Source: Clostridia bacterium (lineage in GTDB: Bacteria; Bacillota_A; Clostridia; Christensenellales; Aristaeellaceae). From it: 18,163 nucleotides of DNA. The translations under genes were made by a program, and so were the position numbers. Every line of letters starts with the position of its first letter. The first letter of the stretch is position 1. The notes beneath the pieces are model-generated. The model did no database searches and was not told where the DNA came from. It saw only the letters and a list, made by a program, of their open reading frames with translations. The DNA lies in assembly GCA_017399225.1 (NCBI GenBank), contig JAFQEB010000042.1, positions 1 to 18,163 of the forward strand. The letters run 5' to 3'. Shown piece by piece: positions 6,561 to 12,826 of this stretch.

Positions 6561-6592
6561 GGGGGATCCCTTCTGTGAGGGGATCCCCCCTT
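6561..6592 (+). terminator. Hairpin after the coat gene
   Basis: A perfect 10-bp GC-rich stem (6561-6570 with 6580-6589), a 9-nt loop and a weak CTTT tail follow the coat gene, 30 bp before the next ribosome site. The broken T run makes it a weak terminator or an mRNA-stabilising end that could keep coat message more abundant than the connector and tail message. Confidence 0.6.
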
Positions 6593-6619
6593 TCCCTAAT
6601 CTTTATCAGGAGGTAATCC

Positions 6620-7045
6620 ATGACCATCTCTGTTTCCGACGTGATGCGCCGCGTGCGCAATCACTTCATCACCGGCAGCATGGAGGGCAGCTGGCAGCTC
6701 TCCGGCGGCCGGCTCCTGCCTGCGGGGCGCTTCATGCCCGGCGAATGGATCGCCATCACCGGGCCGGACGCCCCCGCCGGCGTGTGGCAGCTGGACGAAG
6801 ACGGCAGTCTCCCCAATGCTGCGGATGCGGCGTGGACGGGCACGATCTGCCGTCTTTCCCCGCCGGAGGATTTCCTGCGGCTGTGCCGGGAGATCGCCCA
6901 ATGGGCCGAGCGCAATCCGGATCCGGCCCTGCGCAGCGAGCGCTTCGGCGCTTACAGCCGCAGCCAGCATTCCGGCGACTGGGGGCAGATTTTCGCCTCC
7001 GCCCTCGCGCCCTATGTCCGCATGTACCCGGAGGTGAATCTCTGA
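6620..7045 (+). CDS. Head-tail connector (adaptor) protein, probable
   Basis: The 141-residue protein sits directly after the coat gene, the normal place for the adaptor that docks below the portal (SPP1 gp15, HK97 gp6). It has an N-terminal helix with FITGSMEGSW, a beta-rich middle (GRFMPGEWIAITGPDAPAGV) and a long helix (PPEDFLRLCREIAQWAERNP), then FGAYSRSQHSGDWGQIFA, which resembles the tail of clostridial-phage connector proteins. AGGAGG is 6 nt before the ATG, and its stop overlaps the next gene by one base (TGATG). The function comes mainly from gene order and size. Confidence 0.65.
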   Translation: MTISVSDVMRRVRNHFITGSMEGSWQLSGGRLLPAGRFMPGEWIAITGPDAPAGVWQLDEDGSLPNAADAAWTGTICRLSPPEDFLRLCREIAQWAERNPDPALRSERFGAYSRSQHSGDWGQIFASALAPYVRMYPEVNL

Positions 7046-7389
7046 TGCCGGAACGCTATTTTGAGGACTTCACCCTCATGGAAAAGCACCTACAGCCGGA
7101 CTACCTGGGCAGCGAGCGGGTCAGCTTTTCCCCCATCCTTGCCTTCCGGGGCGCTCTGACCCATACCGCCGGCGAGGAGGTCTCCATGGCCGGACGGATC
7201 ACGCTGCGCAGCGATCCCGTGCTGCTGCACGAATATGACGTGACCCTTGCGCCGGGCGACCATGTACGCCGGGAAAAGGATGGGGCGCTCTACCGGGTCG
7301 CGGGGCGCTCCGACGACATGCGCACGCCTGCGTTTTCCGGGCTTTCCTTTGCCCAGGTACCGGTGGAGAGGCTGGTGATCCCGTGCTGA
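7045..7389 (+). CDS. Head closure / head-tail joining protein, probable
   Basis: The 114-residue protein is rich in beta strands (EVSMAGRITLRSDPVLLHEY, APGDHVRREKDGALYRVAGR). The pattern of a small barrel followed by an LxxGDxVxRxxDGxxYRV turn is what stopper proteins (SPP1 gp16-like) often show. It starts one base inside the stop of the adaptor gene and overlaps the next gene by 7 bp, so it is translated as part of a coupled set. It would seal the head after packaging and provide the tail docking surface. Position and size are the main evidence; no catalytic motif is present. Confidence 0.62.
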   Translation: MPERYFEDFTLMEKHLQPDYLGSERVSFSPILAFRGALTHTAGEEVSMAGRITLRSDPVLLHEYDVTLAPGDHVRREKDGALYRVAGRSDDMRTPAFSGLSFAQVPVERLVIPC

Positions 7390-7754
7390 CCGAGCTGTAC
7401 GGCCGTCTGGCTCAATGGCTGACCGTGGAAGGCTTCACCGTCTACGCGGAGGACGCCGTGCCCCCCGAGGCAGCCTTTCCCTTCCTGACGCTGCGGATCG
7501 AGCCCGCCCTTTCTCCCTGCGAGGCCGGCTGCGTCACGCTGACCAGCTGGCACCGGAGCAGCGCATCCCACGCGGACAGGCTGGCCGCTGCAGACGCCCT
7601 GTGCGCCCTCGTCCCCCGGGGCGGGCTGCGGCTGGTTCTGCAAAGCGGCCTGGCTGTGCTTTTTCCTCAGGAAGCGCCCGCCTCCTGGCAGAAAAGTCAG
7701 GAGGCACTGGGCGTCAGCCTCCGCTTCCGGCTGCTGTGCTGCCCCTGTCCATGA
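7383..7754 (+). CDS. Tail terminator / head-tail completion protein, probable
   Basis: This 123-residue protein starts at GTG 7383, overlapping the preceding gene. The order adaptor, closure, terminator, tail tube is standard, and its alpha-beta make-up fits the small terminator proteins that cap the tail tube (LTELYGRLAQWLTVEGFTVY, PFLTLRIEPAL, and a C-terminal GVSLRFRLLC strand). Those proteins stop tube growth at the length set by the tape measure. No sequence motif proves this, so the call rests on position, size and general strand pattern. Confidence 0.6.
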   Translation: MLTELYGRLAQWLTVEGFTVYAEDAVPPEAAFPFLTLRIEPALSPCEAGCVTLTSWHRSSASHADRLAAADALCALVPRGGLRLVLQSGLAVLFPQEAPASWQKSQEALGVSLRFRLLCCPCP

Positions 7755-7772
7755 CCGAAAGGAGGCTGACCG

Positions 7773-8372
7773 ATGTTTGATTCCCTGAATTCCCTGACGC
7801 CCTCGAACCTCCAGCTGGGTGAGGGCGTGCTGCTGCGCGGCGTCGACCTGGACGCCGTTCTGCGGCAGGAGGATCCCGCCGCCGCGATGGCCGGAATGGT
7901 GCAGGATCCGCAAAAGCTGATCGGTGCGGTGAAGGACGGCTGCGTCTTCCGCTGCGCGCCGGATATGCTGTATCCCACCGCCCGGGGCAAGCGCCCTCCC
8001 GCGGCGGGCGAGACCCTCTGCGGCAGCTGGACGGTGACCCTTTCCGGCACGCTGATCGAGCTGAGCCCCATCAGCGCATCCCTGCTGCTGAACGTGCCCC
8101 TGTACACGATCGGCCACAATCACACCACCGTCGCGCCAAAGCCCACGCCCGTTCCCGCTGCAAAGAGCAGCCTGTGTTGGGTGGGCGCGGTGGGCACGCG
8201 CACCGCCGTGATCGAGCTGCACAACCCCATCGCCACCAGCGGCCTTATGCTCAAGACCCGGCGCGGCGGCACGGGCGAGATGCCCTTTGCCTTCATGGCG
8301 CAAAAGAGCGATCCGGCGGCAGCCGCGCTGCCCTGCCGCATCGTGTGGCTGACGGGAGGCGAGGCGGCATGA
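7773..8372 (+). CDS. Major tail tube protein
   Basis: The 199-residue protein has the position and strand-rich make-up of a tail tube subunit. The N-terminal part, residues 1-40, reads LQLGEGVLLRGVDLDAVL. A central beta region carries GETLCGSWTVTLSGTLIELS, and the C-terminal part reads ELHNPIATSGLMLKTRRGGT and MPFAFMAQKSDP. The last segment resembles the end of clostridial phage tail proteins (lxyxhxtgxxGxxxmPfxfxa). AAAGGAGG lies 7 nt before the ATG. Its presence, with a chaperone and tail-tip genes, shows that a tube-based tail was inherited even though no tape measure follows. Confidence 0.72.
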   Translation: MFDSLNSLTPSNLQLGEGVLLRGVDLDAVLRQEDPAAAMAGMVQDPQKLIGAVKDGCVFRCAPDMLYPTARGKRPPAAGETLCGSWTVTLSGTLIELSPISASLLLNVPLYTIGHNHTTVAPKPTPVPAAKSSLCWVGAVGTRTAVIELHNPIATSGLMLKTRRGGTGEMPFAFMAQKSDPAAAALPCRIVWLTGGEAA

Positions 8373-8881
8373 CCCTTGAAATGCAATGCGCACTGGCCCC
8401 GGTGATGTGCCGCGCAGGCGCACGGCCGGAGGTTCGATCCGCTCTGGCAAAGGCCCAGGGTCTGACAGAGGAGCTGCTCGACGCGCTGATGGCACATCCG
8501 GATGACGCCGCGCTGTTCCCGGCCATCCTGTCGGGCGGCAAATCCGCCATTTTTCCCAGCCGCGATACGCTCCGCCGGTGCCTTGACGAGGAGGCGCTGG
8601 CGTTTCTTTATACCTGTTCTCAGGCGGATGCCTGCGAGGTGCTGCAGGTGCTCACCCGCCTGACCGTCGCCCCCAGCCCCGCCGCGCTGGCGCTGCTGCT
8701 GGGCGAATACCGCAGGCAGCAGGCAATGACCGGATACGGGCTGCAGCTGCTGTGGCGCATCCTGGCTGACGCCTCCATCCCCGATCCCATGGGGCTCTTT
8801 GGCCGGGAAGAACCCCGCCGCAGCCCGGAGGAGATCCGGCGCAGCCTGATCTGCCGGCTGAAAGGAGGCTTCCATGACTGA
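8369..8881 (+). CDS. Tail assembly chaperone, probable
   Basis: The 170-residue, largely helical protein begins at ATG 8369 inside the stop of the tail tube gene (ATGA overlap). It occupies the slot of lambda gpG-like tail chaperones, which hold the tape measure before the tube polymerises around it. Helices include RSALAKAQGLTEELLDALMA and DEEALAFLYTCSQADACEVL. The next gene overlaps its end by 8 bp in the +1 frame with its own AAAGGAGG, so a lambda-type -1 frameshift fusion is not supported. A chaperone whose usual client is missing is odd. Alternatively it could be an unrelated tail or connector protein. The call is positional. Confidence 0.5.
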   Translation: MTLEMQCALAPVMCRAGARPEVRSALAKAQGLTEELLDALMAHPDDAALFPAILSGGKSAIFPSRDTLRRCLDEEALAFLYTCSQADACEVLQVLTRLTVAPSPAALALLLGEYRRQQAMTGYGLQLLWRILADASIPDPMGLFGREEPRRSPEEIRRSLICRLKGGFHD

Positions 8882-9080
8882 GCCCTTCCGTCCCGCCGTT
8901 CCCACCTGGGAGCTGCCTGCTGCGGCGCTCCGCGCACCCCTGCCGCAGGAGGCTGCCGCCTCTGTCCCGAATGCGGAGCCCCCCTTCCCCTACGATGAAG
9001 AAAGCCTTTGCGAGGCCCTGACGCCGCTGATCTCCGCCGCCATCGCCCGCAAGGCCCGCCAAAGGAGGTTCACCCCTTGA
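8874..9080 (+). CDS. 68-residue protein in the tape-measure slot, unknown function
   Basis: A small gene with an excellent ribosome site (AAAGGAGG, 4 nt before ATG) overlaps the preceding gene by 8 bp and the next by 4 bp, so it is clearly translated in the operon. The first 40 residues are proline-rich and probably unstructured (PAVPTWELPAAALRAPLPQE). The remainder forms a helix, EESLCEALTPLISAAIARKA, with a basic end. It lies exactly where a tape measure of 600-1,500 residues is normally found. It could be a second chaperone, a drastically reduced tape measure, or a plug; I recognise no family. Confidence 0.7.
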   Translation: MTEPFRPAVPTWELPAAALRAPLPQEAAASVPNAEPPFPYDEESLCEALTPLISAAIARKARQRRFTP

Positions 9081-9835
9081 TCAACCGTTTTTCCTGCACG
9101 CTCAACGGCGTATCTCCCCAGAGCGTGCACAGCGCCATCCGCGTGACCGACCTGACGGAGCTGCCCCCGCGCCTGCGGGTGACGACCGTGCCCACCGCCC
9201 GCCACGGGCTGCGGCTGCTGCGCCGCGTGCGGGAGAGCCTCACCGTGCGCGTCAGCTTCCTGCTGGCGGACTACGACCCCGTCAGCAGGCGGGAGGCCCT
9301 GGCAGCCCTCCACGCCTGGGCCTGCCCTGGCGGCATTCTGACCGTATCCGACCGGCCCGGCCAGCAGCTGCAGGTGGAATGCGATACCCTGCCCATGATG
9401 AGCGCCCTGTGCTGGTCGGACGAAATGAGCATCGACTTCACCGCCTATACCGTGCCCTTCTGGGAAACGGCGGAGGAGACCAGCTCAGCAACTACCGGCA
9501 GCGCAGCCCTGACCCTCCCCGGTACGGCGGATGACTGCCCCGTCTGCGTCGAGGTCGCCAACACTGGCCCGGACGCGCTGACCGCGCTGACCCTGCAGTG
9601 CGGCGATACGCAGATCGCCTTCGAAGGGCTGGCGATCCCGCCGGGGATCGTCCTCTCCCTGGGATACAGGGACGGGCTCCTCTATGCCGAGGCTGACGGC
9701 GTCAGCGTGCTGATGCAACGCACCGCCTCCAGCAGCGACTGCCTGCTGGCAGATGCGGGCAGCGCAGTCAGCGTGGCGGTGACGGCAGACCAGCACGTCA
9801 GCGCCATTTTCCATGGAAGGGGGCGTTTCCTGTGA
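9077..9835 (+). CDS. Distal tail (Dit-like) protein
   Basis: The 252-residue protein starts at TTG 9077, chosen because AAAGGAGG ends 8 nt upstream and the TTG overlaps the previous stop. The N-terminal half is beta-rich with a repeated-arm pattern of phage tail family proteins (TVRVSFLLADYDPVSRREAL, ALHAWACPGGILTVSDRPGQ). Then comes MSALCWSDEMSIDFTAYTVPF, the belt-forming strand of Dit hexamers. The C-terminal half (about 150-252) is a galectin-like beta domain (CVEVANTGPDALTALTLQCG). In siphoviruses Dit joins the tube to the tail-tip protein and it regularly precedes that gene, as here. The rare TTG start may lower its expression. Confidence 0.75.
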   Translation: MINRFSCTLNGVSPQSVHSAIRVTDLTELPPRLRVTTVPTARHGLRLLRRVRESLTVRVSFLLADYDPVSRREALAALHAWACPGGILTVSDRPGQQLQVECDTLPMMSALCWSDEMSIDFTAYTVPFWETAEETSSATTGSAALTLPGTADDCPVCVEVANTGPDALTALTLQCGDTQIAFEGLAIPPGIVLSLGYRDGLLYAEADGVSVLMQRTASSSDCLLADAGSAVSVAVTADQHVSAIFHGRGRFL

Positions 9836-11223
9836 CGACGCGACAGCCCCGGCTGCTGACCGCAGACCTACAGGAGGCCGCCCGCCTTCATCCGGCAAAG
9901 CTGAGCCTGGACCTGCGCCTGAAGCCCCTCTCCACAGCTGAAATGCTGCTGCCGGATTCCGGGCCCGCCGTGGCCGTACGCGACCTGATCGAGCTGTACG
10001 ATAAGAACGGCAGCGTCGGCGTCTTCCGCGTGTCAGCAATCGACTCTAACCCTGGGCTGACACGCACCGTTTATCTGGAGCACAGCCTTGCCACCCTCTC
10101 CGACGGCGTGATCCCCCCGACCAGCTTCACCGGCAGCCCCCGCGAGGCGATGGCGCTGCTGCTGAGCCACCAGCCGGACATGCGCTGGCAGCTGGGTGAC
10201 GTCGCCCTGCCCGACGACATGACCGTCATCTTCACCTGCGGCTGCACCAATCTGCTGACCGCCCTGATGCAGCTGATGGAGCTGCTGCCCGACGGCGTGA
10301 TGCTCGCTTTCCGGCAGGATGAGACCGGCTGGTTCCTCCACCTGGCCGCCATGGACGACGCGGACGCCTGCGAGGGGCGGCTGAGCCGCAATCTCTCCGG
10401 CGTGAGCATCACCCTGGACGGCAGCGACCTTTGCACCCGCGTGTATCCCTACGGCGCAGGCCAGGGCAGCGACCGCATCGGGCTACGGCCCCTGACCGGC
10501 ACGGACTATCTGGACTCCGACGCTGCGGCAAAATGGGGCTGCGTGAGCCGCACCTTCACTGCCGGGAACATCTTTGACGTGCCGACCCTGAAGGCGGTGG
10601 CGGAGAAGTACCTGCAGCGACACGCCGAGCCCACCGCTTCCATCACCGCCCGGGGGATCGACCTGAGCGCCGCCACGGGCGAAGCGGCAGACAGCTTCCG
10701 CCTGGGCCGCATGTGCCGCCTGGCCCTCCCCGAGCATGATGCGGTGCTGCACGAGCGCATCGTGGCGATGCACAAGCCCGATGTCATCGGCCGGCCCAGC
10801 CAGGTGACACTGACGCTTTCCAACCGGCTGCACGACGCCTCGGACGAGATCGCCGACATGCTGCGGGAGGTGACCGCCAGCCAGATCATCGGCGGCAGGG
10901 TCACGGACGTCACCACCCACAGCCGCGCCGAGGGCACCGCGACCTCCCGGATCGTGCATTACTTCCGCGTGGCAGACTGGGCCGCGATCCTCGCCTGCCT
11001 GGTCGCCTTCGAGCCGGACAGCGGCGTGCGCGTGGTGGGGATCTCCGTGGACAATAACCCTGTACCCGACGAGGTATACGCCGCCGGCAGCTTCAATGCG
11101 CTGCCCTACCTCAAGCGCGACGAGCTGGGTGTCGTCACCACCGGGCGGCACACGCTGGCCATCTTTCCCGACGCAGGCGCGGTCGAATCCGACGTGACGC
11201 TGAAGGTGATCGAAAAAACCTGA
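9832..11223 (+). CDS. Tail-tip (Tal-like, prophage endopeptidase-type) protein
   Basis: The 463-residue protein starts at GTG 9832, overlapping the Dit-like stop by 4 bp. Residues 1-370 match the general build of gp27/Tal-type tail hub proteins: LRLKPLSTAEMLLPDSGPAV, AVRDLIELYDKNGSVGVFRV, VYLEHSLATLSDGVIP, LDGSDLCTRVYPYGAGQGSD and ASITARGIDLS. The C-terminal 90 residues (YFRVADWAAILACLVAFEPD onward) look like a separate small beta domain that may face outward. There is no long fibre or lysozyme extension, and no further tail-fibre gene follows. If host recognition exists, this protein is the best candidate. The hub assignment is fairly secure, peptidase activity is not shown. Confidence 0.8.
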   Translation: MTTRQPRLLTADLQEAARLHPAKLSLDLRLKPLSTAEMLLPDSGPAVAVRDLIELYDKNGSVGVFRVSAIDSNPGLTRTVYLEHSLATLSDGVIPPTSFTGSPREAMALLLSHQPDMRWQLGDVALPDDMTVIFTCGCTNLLTALMQLMELLPDGVMLAFRQDETGWFLHLAAMDDADACEGRLSRNLSGVSITLDGSDLCTRVYPYGAGQGSDRIGLRPLTGTDYLDSDAAAKWGCVSRTFTAGNIFDVPTLKAVAEKYLQRHAEPTASITARGIDLSAATGEAADSFRLGRMCRLALPEHDAVLHERIVAMHKPDVIGRPSQVTLTLSNRLHDASDEIADMLREVTASQIIGGRVTDVTTHSRAEGTATSRIVHYFRVADWAAILACLVAFEPDSGVRVVGISVDNNPVPDEVYAAGSFNALPYLKRDELGVVTTGRHTLAIFPDAGAVESDVTLKVIEKT

Positions 11224-11238
11224 CCAAGGAGCAACGCT

Positions 11239-11274
11239 ATGACGACTTACATTCACGAAGGGAGGCGGCGCTGA
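11239..11274 (+). CDS. Eleven-codon ORF coupled to the endolysin gene
   Basis: A tiny frame, MTTYIHEGRRR, has its own AAGGAG 7 nt before the ATG, and its stop overlaps the endolysin ATG (TGATG). The endolysin ribosome site (GGGAGG) lies inside this frame. It may be a translational coupler, or the surviving start and end of a deleted tail gene. Too short to assign a product. Confidence 0.35.
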   Translation: MTTYIHEGRRR

Positions 11275-11927
11275 TGCTGGATCTGCAGCAGCTGATCGAC
11301 GATTTCGAGGCCTGCATCGGCTGGCCCTATGCCTCCCCCGGTTCCAATGACGAACGGGGCATCGACTGCTCCGGCATGTTCGTGCGCGCCTACCGCCGAC
11401 AGGGCGCGCGCATCTATCACGGCAGCAACACCATCTGGCGCAGGCACCTGAGCCGGAAGGGGCTGATCCTCTCCGCCGACGACCTGCAGCCCGGTATGGC
11501 CGTGTTTAAATGGAAGGCAAAGACCCCTGAAAAATTCGAGGACGATCTGGGCGACTTCTGCCACATCGGTCTGGTGACCTCCGTCAGCCCGCTGCGCATC
11601 GTTCATGCCTCCACCCAGGGGATGCAGGTCAGGGCCGACACGAAGCTGGGCAAATGGCAGTACTGGGGCGTCCTCAGCGAGGTAGAGATGCCCGCGTGGA
11701 ACGAAGCCCTCCCCACCGCCTCCTGCCTGCGCCGGGGCAGCCGCGGCAGCGATGTGAAGGCCCTGCAGCGGGCGCTGCGCTTTGAAGGCTACGAACTGAA
11801 GATCGACGGGATCTTCGGGTATGCGACGGAAAACTGCGTCAAGACCTTCCAAAGCCGCTGCGGGCTGGAACGGGACGGCGTCGTAGGCCCCCTCACCTGG
11901 GCCGCACTGGGAGGTGAAGCGGTATGA
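11274..11927 (+). CDS. Endolysin: NlpC/P60-type peptidase with peptidoglycan-binding domain
   Basis: Residues 1-140 form an NlpC/P60-like cysteine peptidase: WPYASPGSNDERGIDCSGMF with catalytic C32, CHIGLVTS with H97, and VHAS with H111 as the likely third polar residue. Residues about 153-215 are a PG_binding_1 domain (RRGSRGSDVKALQRALRFEG, IDGIFGYATENCVKTFQ, DGVVGPLTWAAL). Such enzymes cut peptide bonds in the cell wall. There is no signal peptide, so release would need the holin encoded two genes on. The ATG overlaps an 11-codon frame and the stop overlaps the XhlA-like gene (ATGA), so the lysis genes form a translationally coupled cassette. All key residues are present, implying an active lysis function. 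Confidence 0.9.
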   Translation: MLDLQQLIDDFEACIGWPYASPGSNDERGIDCSGMFVRAYRRQGARIYHGSNTIWRRHLSRKGLILSADDLQPGMAVFKWKAKTPEKFEDDLGDFCHIGLVTSVSPLRIVHASTQGMQVRADTKLGKWQYWGVLSEVEMPAWNEALPTASCLRRGSRGSDVKALQRALRFEGYELKIDGIFGYATENCVKTFQSRCGLERDGVVGPLTWAALGGEAV

Positions 11928-12148
11928 GCGAGGCGATCCTTGTAGCCGTCATCTCCGGCGTATGCACCCTGCTGGGCAGCCTGGGCGGCGTGATGGCCAC
12001 CTCCACCCTGACCAGCTACCGCCTCAAGCGCCTGGAGGACGAGGTCGGCAAGCACAACAAGGTGATCGAGCGCACCTTCCGCCTGGAGGGCCGGATGGAC
12101 GAGTTGGAGCATGAGGTGCGCGACCTGAAGGAATACCACCGGCCCTAA
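11924..12148 (+). CDS. XhlA-like small membrane protein of the lysis cassette
   Basis: The 74-residue protein has one N-terminal membrane segment (ILVAVISGVCTLLGSLGGVM, residues about 4-23) followed by a coiled-coil tail (LKRLEDEVGKHNKVIERTF, LEGRMDELEHEVRDLKE). Size and position next to a holin match XhlA/BhlA-type haemolysin-like proteins of Bacillus and clostridial prophages, though XhlA itself has the coiled coil first and the membrane segment last, so here the order is reversed. It begins in the stop of the endolysin gene. It probably helps the holin to permeabilise the membrane; an Rz- or spanin-type role is not expected in a Gram-positive cell. Confidence 0.65.
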   Translation: MSEAILVAVISGVCTLLGSLGGVMATSTLTSYRLKRLEDEVGKHNKVIERTFRLEGRMDELEHEVRDLKEYHRP

Positions 12149-12162
12149 AAGGAGGAATGACC

Positions 12163-12399
12163 ATGAAGATCAACTGGAAGGTACGCCTGCGCAACCGGAC
12201 CTGGCTGGCCTCCGCCCTGGCGCTGATTATCAGCTTTGTCTACGATCTGCTGGCGATGCTGGAGATCGCACCGCCCCTGTCCCAGGACTGGCTGCTGAAC
12301 CTTACACAGATCCTGCTGACCCTGCTGACAGCCCTGGGCGTGGTGATCGACCCCACGACCGAGGGCGCATCGGATTCGGACAGGGCGATGAAATACTGA
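12163..12399 (+). CDS. Phage holin, phi-LC3 family
   Basis: The 78-residue protein reads MKINWKVRLRNRTWLASALA at the start and has two membrane segments (about residues 12-33 and 44-61). Between them lies the short outside loop IAPPLSQDWLLN, and VVIDPTTEGASDSDRAM follows. INWKVRxxNxxW and VxDPTTxGxxDS are hallmarks of the phi-LC3 holin family. An ATG at 12157 lies only 1 nt from GGAGG, so the ATG at 12163, with 7 nt spacing, is the better start. The holin would open the membrane and let the endolysin reach the wall. It is the last gene of the operon and is followed by a strong terminator. Confidence 0.9.
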   Translation: MKINWKVRLRNRTWLASALALIISFVYDLLAMLEIAPPLSQDWLLNLTQILLTLLTALGVVIDPTTEGASDSDRAMKY

Positions 12400-12428
12400 T
12401 CGGCACACCTTTTCCCGGACATAGCAAC

Positions 12429-12472
12429 GCCTCCTGCTGCAGGTTCTATCCTGCAGCAGGAGGCATCTTTTT
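12429..12472 (+). terminator. Strong terminator ending the late operon
   Basis: A perfect 15-bp stem (12429-12443 with 12450-12464), a TTCTAT loop and a T-rich tail (ATCTTTTT) sit 30 bp after the holin stop. It marks the right end of the particle locus and isolates it from the region beyond. Confidence 0.92.
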
Positions 12473-12513
12473 AGTTCTTCACGGAAATCTGGGGAAACGA
12501 AAGTCGCCGACGG

Positions 12514-12557
12514 CCAGGGGCTCTGCCCCTGGACCCCGCAAGGGATTTCATCCCTTG
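12514..12557. repeat. REP-like double palindrome
   Basis: Two adjacent inverted repeats: CCAGGGGC-TCT-GCCCCTGG (12514-12532) and CAAGGGAT-TTC-ATCCCTTG (12539-12557), joined by ACCCCG. The form is like intergenic palindromic repeats scattered in many gut Clostridia. Neither has a T tract. It may be a multicopy element; that cannot be judged from one window. Confidence 0.6.
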
Positions 12558-12659
12558 ACCCTTCCTGCGATTGAGTTGTCAGCCCCTTTGCGGCTGAGCA
12601 CGCATGGATACAGAGGAAACGAAATCATGTATTACTTAGTGCGTGCGCTTTGGCTCGGA

Positions 12660-12679
12660 TCCATGAACAAGTTCATGGA
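12660..12679. repeat. Perfect 9-bp inverted repeat
   Basis: TCCATGAAC-AA-GTTCATGGA is a perfect 20-bp palindrome in the gene-free stretch between the particle locus and the polysaccharide operon. Its 2-nt centre is too short for a good RNA loop, so it looks more like a dimeric DNA-binding site or an element end. No partner gene is evident. Confidence 0.45.
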
Positions 12680-12717
12680 GTCCTCGCGTCGCTCAATCTT
12701 GGCTTCTCCCTTATAGT

Positions 12718-12774
12718 AGTGAGAGGCGGCCCCCACCTGCGGTGGGGTGCGGAAGTTACAACTGCTCTCTCACT
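12718..12774. other. Structured gene-free element (nested inverted repeats)
   Basis: An outer 8-bp stem (AGTGAGAG 12718-12725 with CTCTCACT 12767-12774) encloses a 7-bp hairpin (CCCCACC-TGC-GGTGGGG, 12731-12747) and a second small palindrome (AGTT-AC-AACT, 12754-12763). The result would be a three-way-junction-like fold about 57 nt long. It lies 53 bp downstream of the dehydratase stop on the minus strand. It has no T tract. It could be the 3' end of that mRNA, a small RNA, or part of a repeat element. The rest of 12473-12826 shows no coding potential I trust. Confidence 0.45.
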
Positions 12775-12826
12775 CTCCCCCGGCCTTTTCCGTATTTTCC
12801 GTGCCACCCTCTTTTCTATTATTCCT

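Larger units (their letters stand above)
492..12472. mobile_element. Compact phage-derived particle locus without integrase, replication genes or tape measure
   Basis: A continuous block holds phage-type regulation (ImmA protease, XRE repressor, HTH activator), DNA packaging (small and large terminase, portal), head assembly (scaffold, coat), connector genes, tail tube, tail chaperone, tail tip and lysis (endolysin, XhlA-like protein, holin). Gene order follows the standard siphovirus late operon. I see no integrase or other recombinase, no replication gene, no tape-measure protein, no Mu F/SPP1 gp7-type minor head protein and no tail fibre. Outward-facing terminators close both ends. Base composition by eye matches the flanking host genes. 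It could be a domesticated particle or gene-transfer-agent-like locus, a degenerate prophage, or a satellite. Ends are set by the first and last phage-type genes and their terminators; no attachment-site repeats were found. Confidence 0.75.

Noticed and set aside
8369..9080. Possible lambda G/GT-type programmed frameshift joining the chaperone and the 68-residue gene.
   Set aside because: The second frame is +1 rather than -1, no slippery heptamer is evident at the overlap, and the second gene has its own AAAGGAGG at a good distance.
492..12472. Reading the locus as a tailocin (contractile phage tail bacteriocin).
   Set aside because: It has terminase, portal, scaffold and coat genes and no sheath or baseplate set, so a DNA-filled head is expected.
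420..12826. Attachment-site direct repeats flanking the particle locus.
   Set aside because: I compared the two flanks by eye and found no convincing shared core of 12 bp or more; no integrase or tRNA gene is present. A short core could be missed.
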